This document shows, piece after piece, positions 10,899-21,579 of a DNA stretch of 64,000 bases (position 1 is its first letter; every line of letters starts with the position of its first letter). The notes beneath the pieces are model-generated. The model saw only the letters and a program-made list of their open reading frames with translations, ran no database searches and was not told the origin of the DNA. A program made the position numbers and the translations under genes. This DNA comes from Penicillium oxalicum (lineage: Eukaryota > Ascomycota > Eurotiomycetes > Eurotiales > Aspergillaceae). Where the stretch lies: NCBI RefSeq assembly GCF_001723175.1, contig NC_064652.1, positions 496,001-560,000 on the forward strand, read 5' to 3'.

Positions 10899-12476
10899 AT
10901 GAGCGAGATCACTCACCCCACTATCAAGGGTAAGCCCGCAATCTTTCTGTTCTCTCCAGGAAATCCCGACTTCGTCGCGTTGGAGGGGGGACCTTTTTCG
11001 ACCCCGCCATCGTCGAGTCGTCATCCCACTTTTTTTTTCTCCCCCGTCTAATGCTCCCTCTGCCCAACGCAATTGGGCCCCTCTATCCTATCAACCCATG
11101 TCGCTGGGGCGCACGATCAATCAAGTGTCCCTGGGATGATATGATGGTTGGAGCTTGCCAGCTGGAGGGCGTCTTTTGTCAGGCGCGCGTTGTCGCTCAA
11201 TTGCTAACTTTAACGTCCTTCGACTCTCCCAGATGGCTGGTTCTCCGAGCAGTCCGGCATGTGGCCCGGCCAGGCCATGAACCTCAAGGTGAACCAGGTG
11301 CTTCACCACGAGAAGTCCAAGTACCAGGACGTTCTCGTGTTCGAGAGCAGCGACTATGGCACCGTCCTGGTCCTGGACAACGTCATCCAGTGCACCGAGC
11401 GTGATGAGTTCTCCTACCAGGAGATGATCACCCACCTCGCCATGAACTCCCACCCCAACCCCAAGAAGGTCCTCGTCATCGGTGGTGGTGACGGTGGTGT
11501 CCTCCGTGAGGTCGTCAAGCACGAGTGCGTCGAGGAGGCCATCCTCTGCGACATCGACGAGGCCGTCATCCGTGTCTCCAAGAAGTACCTGCCCGGCATG
11601 AGCATCGGTTTCAAGCACCCCAAGTCCCGCGAGTACGTCGGCGACGGCTTCGAGTTCCTCAAGCAGCACAAGAACGAGTTCGACGTCATCATCACCGACT
11701 CCTCCGACCCCGAGGGTCCCGCCGAGACTCTTTTCCAGAAGCCCTACTTTGAGCTCCTCAACGAGGCTCTCCGCGATGGCGGTGTCATTACTACCCAAGG
11801 TTGTTCGTTGCCTTTCCTTGATTCTCTCCCCCCTTTTCGTAGTGTCTTGTCTTTGTTCTTTCTGGCACGTTACTCGTGGTATCCCACTGTGCCTGTCTGC
11901 TTTTCCTTCTTCTACCTCTTTTCTTCATCGCTGGCTTTCACCCTTGGCACCTTTCTTTTTCCATGCTTTTATCTCTTAATTTTCTCCCCCTTTCCATTTC
12001 TTCGTGCTTTTGGCATACCACCTCCGGCTTCTCTTTTTTTTTTATTTTTAGCTTTCCCTTTGATGCCGAACCCTCTCATTCTACCACTCTTTTGATCTAT
12101 GAAGAAGAACCCAGCTGACAATTTCGCACTACCCCGCAACCAACCCCGCTATTTCGGGCTCGGTTTCGCGGAACTGTGCCTTTTTACCTCCACAGCCGAG
12201 AACCAGTGGCTTCACCTCTCTCTCATCGCGGACCTGAAGAAGGCCTGCGGTGAGGTCTTCCCCGTCGCCGAATACGCCTACACCACCATCCCCACCTACC
12301 CCTCCGGCCAGATCGGCTTCATGGTCTGCTGCAAGGACGCCACCCGCAACGTCCGCGAGCCCGTCCGCTCATGGACCCGTGAGGAGGAGGAGAAGCTCTG
12401 CCGCTACTACAACGCCGACATCCACCGCGCCAGCTTCGTCCTGCCCAACTTTGCCCGCAAGGCCCTGGGTGCTTAA
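10899..12476 (+). CDS. spdA: Spermidine synthase
   Basis: Transfers an aminopropyl group from decarboxylated SAM to putrescine to form spermidine (cytosolic polyamine pathway, known). Exons 10899-10929, 11233-11799 and 12196-12476 encode 292 aa, the standard length. Visible landmarks are [20 protein letters not shown], the cofactor loop [13 protein letters not shown] (Gly-rich at 94-99), the acidic ligand region LCDIDEAVI, the catalytic loop [14 protein letters not shown] and the [12 protein letters not shown]-terminal motif. Start [11 protein letters not shown] fits the family and has A at -3. An in-frame ATG at 10812 with poor context would add a 29-residue Arg-rich, acid-free leader resembling a mitochondrial presequence. 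The two introns (303 and 396 nt) are far longer than others in the window; the second is strongly pyrimidine-rich. Confidence 0.97.
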
Positions 12477-13687
12477 GTTCGATCCCATTCAGTACCAATT
12501 GGCTTGGAATTTAACGATGGGGTGATTTCCTTTTTTATTTCTTTTTCTCTTTCTCCCCGTAATAGTTGGTGGTTCTATTCTTTTTCATTTCAACTGGGGC
12601 GCTGGAAAGACCCTCCCCCCCCCCCCAAAACAGAAGAAAAGAGACTGTCAAGGAGGAATTATGAAATTTTACATCATGATGAATGAAATCCAGTTTGGAA
12701 TTGTGTGTGCTTACATTCAGCGTGTTTGGAAGTTTGTAAACCAGCCCTGAGACCGTCGGATCAGTGTTCACACAGTACGTCGACAACATCTGACGAGAAC
12801 TGCCCGTATAGTATGTAATACGAGGCCTTTTGATTAGTTGTACTTGCCCCTTCTCTCTAGAAGAGAAAGCAATGGATGAGCACTGCCACTGCTCTTCATG
12901 TTGGTTTCTTCACTCAAGGGGAACTCTGCCAAGAAAGAGAGTACCATTCGGTGATCTGATCTACCATAGCAATTGAGAATTTCAAGGTACATCCTTAGCT
13001 GTTCTCGTCTGTTCCCTTTTCAAGATAGAACGGCGCATGAGGTCGATCACGCTTAGTCCTCCTCCCGTCAACCTGAGTAGCAAGTACATAAGACCTGCTT
13101 CGTGCAGATGACTTCCAACGTAATCGAGTCGGCGAGGATGAGTATCATTCGTGAAAAAAAGAGAACAACTCTTTCAATCTTCATATCATGGTGCAGGTAG
13201 AATGGATGTAAAGACGTTCCCACGGTTTCGGCTATTAGGCTCTTCAATTATACCACGCGTAATGTGATATTTTACTCTTCATCTCCGCTTATCAATTTCT
13301 CTTTGGATTTTTTTTTGTTTCTTTTTTGTTTCTTTTCGAGATTCTTGCGTGGTATAGGTTGGTCACTTGATCTTATATTGGTTGTTTACATACATCCTTT
13401 GGTTGTTCTAATACCTTTCCCCCCCCCACACACTTCACACTTCACATCCCGCGTTTTCTTCGTTCTTCGCTCCCCTCCTCCTCCCCTCACTTCAATGTGC
13501 CCATCACCACATGCAGGGGGGGGGGGGGGGGGGGGGGGGGAGAGACCCAATTGGAAGGTATCTTTTGCACACCCACGAAACCCTACTGTAAAACCACTCG
13601 GCCTCCATCCTATTGATCTATCAACCCGACCTACCTACACATTGAATTCAGCCTTACATCCCCACCTACCACACGGATACACATACC
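12477..13687. other. Intergenic between spermidine synthase and HAD gene
   Basis: No supported gene. Contains a 12-C tract at 12615-12626, T-rich sequence at 13295-13345 and CT-rich promoter sequence with a 25-G tract at 13516-13540 before the downstream start codon. Confidence 0.6.
13516..13540 (+). repeat. 25-nt poly-G tract in promoter
   Basis: An uninterrupted run of 25 G, 147 bp upstream of the ATG at 13688. It is the longest homopolymer in the window and able in principle to form a G-quadruplex. Here G lies on the coding strand, opposite to the C-runs before most neighbouring genes. Confidence 0.85.
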
Positions 13688-14799
13688 ATGTCGGACAACT
13701 ACGCCCATCATATCGCCCTACTAGGCGCCGGTACAATCGGTCTCTCCATGGCCGCCATGCATCTTCGTCGTCCAGATACTTGCATCACCATTTTCGATCC
13801 TCGACCCGATGCCGAGGATCACCTTTGTACGCAACTACCCTCTTTTCTCGATCTTACAGAGACAGAGACAGAGGCTGGCAATGTGGATGGTGGCAGCAAG
13901 ACTAGTAACACTCCGAGCGTCCACACCTCCAGCTTCTCTCCAAAGGAACTCGTCTCCGTCTCGCCTCCTCCATTCAAGATGCCGTTCAACGCGCAACCAT
14001 CGTCCAAGAACAGACGCCTGAACTCCTCTCCTCCAAGCAATCCCTCTGGCTGGAAGTCTCTCGATACGTCACCCCCACAGCTCACCTGTGGAGTAGCTCG
14101 TCTGGGATCCCCGCCTCCGCACAGGCAGAGACTTGCCCCCCAGATCTTCAGGCACGATTACTGGTCGTGCATCCCTTCAACCCACCGCACTTGATGCCTC
14201 TGGTGGAGATTGTTCCGGGTCCATCGACGAGCGCGGATCGAGTAAGCTTTGTGCAAGAGTATTTCACCGGCATCCCTGCACCAGCGTCAGCCCGTGCGAA
14301 TCAATCCTCCCCGGCGTATTATCGCCCAGTGGTCTTGCAAAAGGAGATTCCTGGCTTCGTGGGCAATCGACTCGCCTTTGCCCTGCTGCGAGAGGCTTGC
14401 CACCTGGTCAGTGAAGGGGTGGTCACGGCGCGAGATCTGGATGCTATTGTCCTGTCGAGTTTGGGCCCCCGCTGGGCTGGCAGCGGTGTCTTTGAGAGCT
14501 ACCATGCCGGTGGTGGACCCGGGGGAATTGGTGCCTTTCTGGACAAGTTGGCGCCGACGATCCAGGAGGTGTGGAGTCAACTGGGTACCCCGGTGATTCT
14601 TGCAGAAGCGTCGCGTGCGGAGCTGCACGATCGCGGCGGCGAACAGGGTGACCCTAGAGAGTCGTGGAGGCAGATGGTGGTGACACAGACGGAGGAGGCA
14701 TACGGTCCAGGCATGTCAGCCGACACTCGGGCGCGCAAAGAGCAGATGCTCAAGGGCGTGTTGGAGCTGCAGCGACAAATTGGTGAAGAAGAGCCTTGA
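13688..14799 (+). CDS. 3-hydroxyacyl-CoA dehydrogenase family protein, apparent frameshift
   Basis: NAD-dependent dehydrogenase of the 3-hydroxyacyl-CoA dehydrogenase / lambda-crystallin type. The N-terminus MSDNYAHHIALLGAGTIGLSMAA holds the GxGxxG nucleotide loop (residues 13-18), then TIFDPRPD. From about 13927 the family sequence continues one frame over: LLSKGTRLRLASSIQDAV, ATIVQEQTPELLSSKQ, LWSSSSGIPAS, RLLVVHPFNPPHLMPLVEIV and PGFVGNRLAFALLREACHL, ending IGEEEP. The original frame runs on without homology, so one base appears missing near 13925-13932 in a CACACCTCC context; an added C restores a 370-aa protein. A 41-nt GT-AG intron (13905-13945) would also join the frames but is very short, lacks a branch point and removes conserved residues. 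Substrate unknown. Confidence 0.75.
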
Positions 14800-15135
14800 A
14801 TGACTTGCCATGTGAGAATGATTTGGTTGCATCAATTTGCCGTCGAACATGGCAACCTTGAACATGAACCTTGATCATCGCAATTTACAGGGGACAGTAA
14901 TTTGAACACAATTGTTTTTGTTTTTTGTTTTTTTTTTTTAAAAAAAATCAATCATTGACTGAAATTCGCTCTATATCATTCATAAATAAGTCCTGGGGCA
15001 TATTTCCACCCCCCATGTAGCTTGGACACACACACAAAAAAAAGGGTTGAACATGATCATAAAATTAGAGGTTTGAAATTTTTCTTTATCCCTTCTTCCC
15101 TTCACGCCATTCCAGTGGAGACCAATCGGTTTCTC
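14800..15135. other. Convergent 3' intergenic region
   Basis: Lies between the HAD gene (+) and transketolase (-). T- and A-homopolymer-rich around 14920-14950. No gene. Confidence 0.6.
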
Positions 15136-17684
15136 TTAGATGATCTGCTGGAAAGCACGGTTGACGGGAGAGCGGACGGGGTGACCCTTGTAGAAGTCGA
15201 TGGTGGCAATGGCGCGCTTGGCAATGCCCTCGGGAGTGAACTCGAACTTGGCGTAGACCTCCTTGTAAGGGCCAGAGGCACCGAAGCGGTTAAGACCGAA
15301 CTGCTCGTGAGAGTAACGGTCCCAGCCCATGGTGGAGCAGACCTCGACGGACAGGACGGGAATACCGTCGGGCAGAACCTGAAGGCGGTACTCCTTGGGT
15401 TGAGCATCAAAGACCTCGAAGCAAGGCACGGAGACCACACGGGCCTTGACGCCCTGCTGGGCCAGGGTCTTGACGGCATCCACACAGATGCCGACCTCGG
15501 AACCGGTGGAGATCAGGGTGACGTCGGCCTCGGTGTTCTCGACCGCGACGTAACCACCCTTGATGGCCTTCTCGATGGAGGAGTTCTCCAGCTGGGGCAG
15601 GTTCTGGCGGGTCAGGGCCAGAATGCTGGGGGTGTGCTTGGAGGTGAGGGCCATGTAGTAGGCAGCGCTGGTCTCGTTACCGTCAGCGGGGCGCCAGACC
15701 ATGCAGTTGGGCAGAGCGCGGAAGTGAGCCAGAGTCTCGATAGGCTGGTGAGTAGGACCGTCCTCGCCCAGACCGATGGAGTCGTGGGTGGCCACGTGGA
15801 TGACGCGAACGCGGGACAGGGCCGACAGACGGACGGCACCGGCGGCGTAGGAGACAAAGTTGAGGAAAGTACCGCCAGCGGGGATGACGGTGCCGTAGGC
15901 AGCGAGACCGTTCATGACGGCAGCCATGGCGTGCTCGCGCACACCGTAGCGGAGGTAGCGGCCAGACCACTCACCAATGCCGAGGTCAGGGGGCTGGAAG
16001 TCGACGGCGTTCTTCCAGCGGGTGTTGTTGGAACCAGTCAGATCCGCAGATCCGGACAGCAGCTCGGGCACAACATCGTGAATCTTCTCCAGAACGGCCT
16101 CGGACAGCTTGCGGGAGGCAATGGCGGGGTCGGAGGGAGAGTAGGTGGGGAGGCTCTTCTCCCAGCCCTCGGGCAGCTTGCCGGCGAGACGGCGGGCCAG
16201 GTCGGCACCCTCGGTGGGGTACTCCTTCTGGTACTTCTGGAAGAGCGCATTCCACTCCTGCTCCTTGGCAGCACCCTCGGCGGCGTGCTGGTAGTACATG
16301 TCGTAGACTTCCTGGGGAACGACGAAAGTCTCGTCGGCCTTGAAGCCGAACAGCTCCTTGACGTGCTGGGTGTCATCGGCCTTGAGGGGGTTACCGTGCA
16401 CACCGTGGGTACCGGCCAGCTTGGAGCCGAAACCGATGGTGGTGGTCAACTTGACGACGGAGGGCTTGTCCTTGACCTGCTGGCAGCGACGGATGGCCTC
16501 CTCGATGCCCTCGAGATCGTTGTCACCGTCCTTGACCCACTCAGTGTGCCAGCCATAGGACTCGAAGCGCTTCATGACATCCTCGGTGAAGGCGCACTTG
16601 GTGTCACCATCTATGAAGTGAGAGCGGTGTCAGCGTCACCCATGAAGCTTCCCATGATCATCAGAGAAAAATAAAAAGGAATGTTGGAGGATTCTTACCG
16701 ATGGAAATGTGGTTGTCGTCGTAGATCATGATCAGGTTGCCGAGCTTCAGGTGACCGGCCATGGAGGCGGCCTCGGAGGCGATACCCTCCATAGCGCAGC
16801 CATCACCGAAGAAGGCGTAAGTGTAGTTGTTGAACAGCTCGAAGCCGGGCTTGTTGAAGACACCGCCAGAGTGGGCCTGGGCAATGGCCAAACCGACGGC
16901 GTTGGCGAAACCCTGGCCGAGAGGGCCAGTGGTGACCTCCACACCGGGGGTGTCGTGGGCCTCGGGGTGACCGGGGGTCTTGGAGTCGAGTTGCTGGAGA
17001 GGATGCACGTCAGATGTAATTCACCAAGAGGGCACAGAATCTCCCCATTCGTGCACACAACAAAATTGTGGACATAGGTTGTTTGCCATTTGCTAGACTC
17101 GCTGCCATTGCACTTACACGGAAGTTCTTGAGGTCATCCATGCTCAGGTCATAGCCGAACATGTGGAGGAGAGCATACTGGAGCATGCATCCGTGGCCGT
17201 TGCTGTGAGAGAGAGAGGAAGAAGACTGTCAGCCATGGTCTTTGATTGTGGGACAGCCCGAGAGACACAGGGGGAGGGAAGAGCAACGGATATGATCTCT
17301 GGCAGAGTAGTCCATTTTCTCAGGAGATCAAGCGGGCACTTACGAGAGAACAAAGCGGTCACGGTTCGCCCAGTCGGGATTCTTGGGGTTGAAGTTCATG
17401 AACTTGTTGAACAGGACGTGGGCCACTGGGGCCATGCCCATAGGACCGGACCGGAGGGGGAGGTGGCATCAACCTAATAATGAAGTATTAGATTCTCGCT
17501 CGAGTACGACATGTGCAATTCCTGAATCATCCATGTTTGAGAGGCATTGAGAAGGAAAAGCTTCTCAAGGTGAATTCCTCAACCACCGACAAGGCCGTGG
17601 CAGAAATTCAGAAGCACGGGGCCAACGTACCGCGAGCAGGCGGATGGTGTTAATCGCCTTACGGTCCAGATCGGTGTAACCCAT
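15136..17684 (-). CDS. TKL1: Transketolase, exon 2 damaged
   Basis: Thiamine-diphosphate enzyme of the non-oxidative pentose phosphate pathway. Exons are 17684-17631, 17473-17344, 17202-17118, 16993-16699 and 16610-15136, all with clean GT-AG borders. Exon 1 gives [18 protein letters not shown]. Later exons give [50 protein letters not shown] (the GDG ThDP motif region) and [14 protein letters not shown], ending AFQQII. Between VDATS and [11 protein letters not shown] at the start of exon 2, family members have about ten residues containing SGHPGAP with a cofactor-site His. Here only CCCTCCGGTCCGGTCCT stands between (plus 17441-17459), 13 nt too short, so the His is lost and the frame breaks to an early stop. 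The rest is perfectly conserved and would total about 680 aa. Confidence 0.9.
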
Positions 17685-20146
17685 GATGGCAGATTCTGAG
17701 CGTGTGTTAGTGGGCAATGGAGGCGATTGAAGCAGGAATTGATCACTCACTAAATGATTACTGTGAGAGAAGGAGAGGAGAAGGAAGAGGAGAGCGGCGG
17801 AAAGAAGAGAAGAAGAAGGGAGGGGGAGACGGACTGAGTGTCGGTGATGGTGGGGGGGGGGGGGGGGGGGGATGATGATGATTTCTGGTGGGGCGCTCCC
17901 TCAACCGCTTCATCCAATTCCACCTTTTTTTGGAGGGGGACCCGCCCGTGGGAGTTCTTCCACCAGGCTCAATTGGCACCGAACGTGGCGGCACGGCTGT
18001 CATTGTATGTGCAGCTGATCAATTCAGCTAATCAAGGAGGTTGATTCAGGTGTGAAGAGATCTCCCCCCCCCGAGTTCGGCCCCAAATGTGGTCGGGCTT
18101 GAAAAGAGCCATGAGGCCGTCATTTTCTAAACTATCCTCGACAGCCGGATCAATATCAGTGATGGCCAGCTATCCTGCCGAAACAAACACAATCCACCCT
18201 TCTCGATATTAGCCAGGAAGCTTGCATCTTTTCCCAGGATAAGGATCATAATGAGACCAGTTGACCACGTTGGAGAGGGCAACGGAATCATATCTACCGT
18301 GCCTGAGAGAATCCGTCACACGTTTCCAGCATACTTCCTGTGACGAGACTTCGCGCAGGCGCGTATCGTGCTCATCAATGGCGTCTTCTCCTGTGGGAAG
18401 AGCGGTAGCCGTCAGTGTTGGAAACCCCATGCTAGCTAGAGGCCCCCCACGCCTAAAGGGGACCAGTCAATCTGCAGAGACCGAAGGTCATCTTGGGATA
18501 AGCTTATTCGGGCGGTCGTTCAGCATGACCGATCTCATTAGCCGGCCGCGGATATACGGTGTAACGTGACTGTTGACCATCACTCATGAGGATGTGGGGA
18601 AAGAGGCCCCCAACTTGACATCTCGACGAGTGACAATTGATGACCGAGATACATGAAGACCTTCTGCGCTGGTCGGCGTGATAGTGCAACTGTCATGCTA
18701 CACATTCACTCTCAGCCTGCATGTCTACGGGACGACTCGTCGTCCCTACGATGTCGGCAAACGGAGTGCGTTGGTGGAGGCATGGAAAGCACACCGGGAG
18801 CCGCCCGGAGGACCGCGCTCCGATTCGTGAGGAAATTAGCCGATAATAGACGGCAAGACGGCGGCAACGGAAGAACTTGGGTAGACAGGCATCGAGGCTC
18901 GGTCAAATCGAAAGTGCAAAAGGAGTCTGTCAACCGGGCCCTCTTTTGGTACCAAAGTCAATGAGTATCAGAAGTCGGGCCCTGAAAAGTATCCAGGACG
19001 CTCTCGGGGTTGGCTTCCATGGCGCGACCCATCCGGAAGGGGCGTGCATCCATGTGGACGGGATAGAAGTCAAGAGCGGGATTCATCCGGACCTTGAAAC
19101 AACACTTGAATGGAACTGCAAGCTTTTTCAATCCAATTTCAAAGTCATCTCAAGAATGATGAAGGGAAATTATAGCGCTGTGTAGATCTCCATTGCGCCA
19201 ATAGCGAAAAGAATCGGTCGCATTAGGGGAGCTTCAGCGACCCTAATACACGATGCTACTACTGCCTGCATCCTGCATCCGATAGAAGTCGTCTCATCCG
19301 GCGAATGCCAATGCCTATCCAGACGCAAATCTTGATATGCCTCACCCGCGGAGTGAAGAGTGAAGAACCCATCCCCACAGGGTTGAAATGACCACGTTTA
19401 TGGTGGTGCCGGTGTAGTTGAGGAGCTCACCGGCTGGAATCTCATACTCAAAAGCGGACTGGACCCATCTCAACCACTGCCCGATTTCTCCCACCGATCA
19501 GGTCAGGTCAGGTGAGTTGCCGACTCGGAGCGGACAGCGTCAGCTGACTCATCAATTATCCGGGCATCCGCTGTCGGACTTGGTGGTTGTGGCCTTGGAA
19601 ACGAGGCGCCAACGGGGATGATCACGTTTTTCTTTTTTTTAATTCGAGGGCCTGCATGATGCCCTATTGGACCTGGAATTGTAAAGATAGCGTTAATCAT
19701 CTGCGAGGACACTTGGATGATAAATGGCGATTTGTCCCGCAGCCCTACTTTAATTTAGTACAAAAATGTCACTACATGGTTTCTTGCACTCGGCTCAAAA
19801 GAGCGAGTTGGAATTTATATCTCCTCTTGATTGAATACCTACTTTTTGTCATCTATAAAATCCTATGGGTAGTCAGTTATGGATTTGGTTGATAGAATCT
19901 CCATTGTATTTTTCGACAGTATTGAAAGCTTCCTAGGACTCGGTTTCCATATCTTTGTACTGTACACCTGCATTTGCCATTCGTATGGAAGCTGAGATCC
20001 AATATAGATCAATGACGGTTGTTGATAGTCTGCCCCTACCCACTGGGTAGTCCAACGCATAATTGACCTAAGCATCCATGGCCATTTAACAGCGCTCTCC
20101 CCCCGAGCTCCAACATGCCCACATAACCGCTTTCGAAACATCACTT
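17685..20146. other. Intergenic, transketolase promoter and beyond
   Basis: About 2.5 kb without a supported gene. A 20-G tract lies at 17852-17871 (C on the transketolase coding strand), and a 9-C run near 18064. Open frames of 60-100 codons between 18200 and 19900 show no motifs or splice support. The stretch 19720-20000 is AT-rich. Confidence 0.5.
17852..17871 (-). repeat. 20-nt poly-C tract (coding strand) upstream of transketolase
   Basis: Run of 20 G on the plus strand, 168 bp upstream of the transketolase ATG at 17684, so poly-C on that gene's strand. It is flanked by purine-rich sequence on the plus strand (CT-rich on the minus strand), the usual promoter setting for these tracts here. 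Confidence 0.8.
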
Positions 20147-20741
20147 CTAGCTGGCCATACTACCATTTCTTCTAACAACACCCTGATCCGACATACCATC
20201 CACCCATTCATCCTTCCGATGATAAAAGATCTCCATGCCCAATTTCGAGCACCGCACACGATCCTCCTCATCCAGCGTTCCCGACTTCACAGCGACCTCG
20301 TCGCTACCGTCGTCCGTCCGCGAAGAGAACGGGGTACCGCACGCGGGGCAAAACTCCCGAAGAACAGCAGGGCCCTTGTCGCTGCGGTCAGAATACACTT
20401 TCGGTGTACCTTGGGTGTATTCAAACTTGGAATGCGGCACGACGATGTTGGCGGAGAAACCTGAGCCAGTGTTGCGTTTGCAGTTGTGGCAGTGGCATAG
20501 AATGACCTGCATGTAGGATACTGATGAGAGGGGGGATTTTTTTCCGTGGGGAGTTTATGAGAGATGCTTGGTAGGTCGTTTAGAAGGGATGGTGCCAGAT
20601 GGCTTGGTCATCGAGCTTAAGGGCAGGTAGGTACGAGAGATTGTTGCATCTTACCTTTGGGAGGGGGTCGGAGGCAGGTAGGGTAATGCGATATTGCACA
20701 CTTTGGCAAAGGCATGCGCCAGTCAAATAGGTCTCGGCCAT
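20147..20741 (-). CDS. GFA / CENP-V domain zinc protein
   Basis: Small Mss4-like zinc-fold protein of the glutathione-dependent formaldehyde-activating (GFA) family. Exons 20741-20655 and 20506-20147 are joined across a 148-nt intron (GTAAGA...GCAG) to give 148 aa. The zinc ligands are all visible: GACLC near the start, CHCHNCK with NTGSGFSANIVV after the junction, and FCPACGTPF with downstream SRTDDGSD. The first exon (MAETYLTGACLCQSVQYRITL) is needed for the first Cys pair, which supports the splice. The real substrate of most fungal members is unknown; formaldehyde-glutathione chemistry is known only for Gfa itself. Confidence 0.9.
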
Positions 20742-21579
20742 GATCGAGAATAGTATGCAAGAGATGAGAATGACCAGGGGGTTATGATGAGGAAAGCAAT
20801 CAATCGATGTCGGTGTGAAGAAAGAAGAAAACTAAGGGTGGGGTCAGCTGGAAAGAGGGCAAAGAGAGATAGAGGTGACTCTTTTGAATAACGTAAGATC
20901 TTAGTTCAGAAAAGTGATAAATAGTCACAGATCACCTGATCTTCACAAGAGATGGAACTATTCCACGAATCGTCCTTTCATATTTGGGCATGGGTCTTTC
21001 TGGTCAATTGATTTGAGATCTAATCGCGAGTGTTTTGAATCTCCCCGCAACGAAATCACCCAAAGAGGGTTAGTGTGACTTGGAAACTCGTTAGGGCTCG
21101 ACTCAGTGGGCCGCGGCTCTCGTATTCAAGAATCTCCATGCAGGGTGAATTTTCATAGAACGAAGTAAAGCAATGGGCAGGTTCATAATCAGGGTCACAT
21201 GGAAATGGTGCAGCCGGCCTTGACGAAAGACTATTTAGGAACTGTCATGATCACCCGTACGGGTTCTAGAAGCTGGCATCTGCTCATCCAGAGCCTGTCT
21301 CTTCACTACGCAAGTCTGGGTCTTGTTCTTGCTCGCGTGAGCACAACGGGATCGCAGGACGTCAATAACAAGATATGTTACATTAAAACTCACTAATTAC
21401 AGACCAAACATGCTAATGTACATGTGGGTTTCAAGGAACATACATACTTCGAGAAGAAAAAGAAATACAAGTGCATGTACACAAAGACGGGACCCAAAAA
21501 ACTGGTCCCTTAAATTGACCGCCCCCATCACTTTGCTGCCGCGAGCCGGACCTCCGACAACTCTCTCACGTTGCAGCGT
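20742..21579. other. Intergenic between GFA gene and hexose transporter
   Basis: Upstream of the GFA gene and downstream of the transporter, both on the minus strand. No supported gene, repeat or RNA seen. Confidence 0.6.

Noticed and set aside
11121..11798. 225-codon minus-strand ORF
   Set aside because: Shadow of spermidine synthase exon 2; Leu/Asp/Glu/Val-rich artefact.
13827..13945. Intron to rescue the HAD gene using GTACGC at 13827
   Set aside because: Every acceptor with the right phase creates an immediate stop codon at the junction.
15022..16674. 550-codon plus-strand ORF
   Set aside because: Exactly antisense to the large transketolase exon; Gly/Val/Leu/Asp-rich translation is the usual shadow of GC-rich third-position bias.
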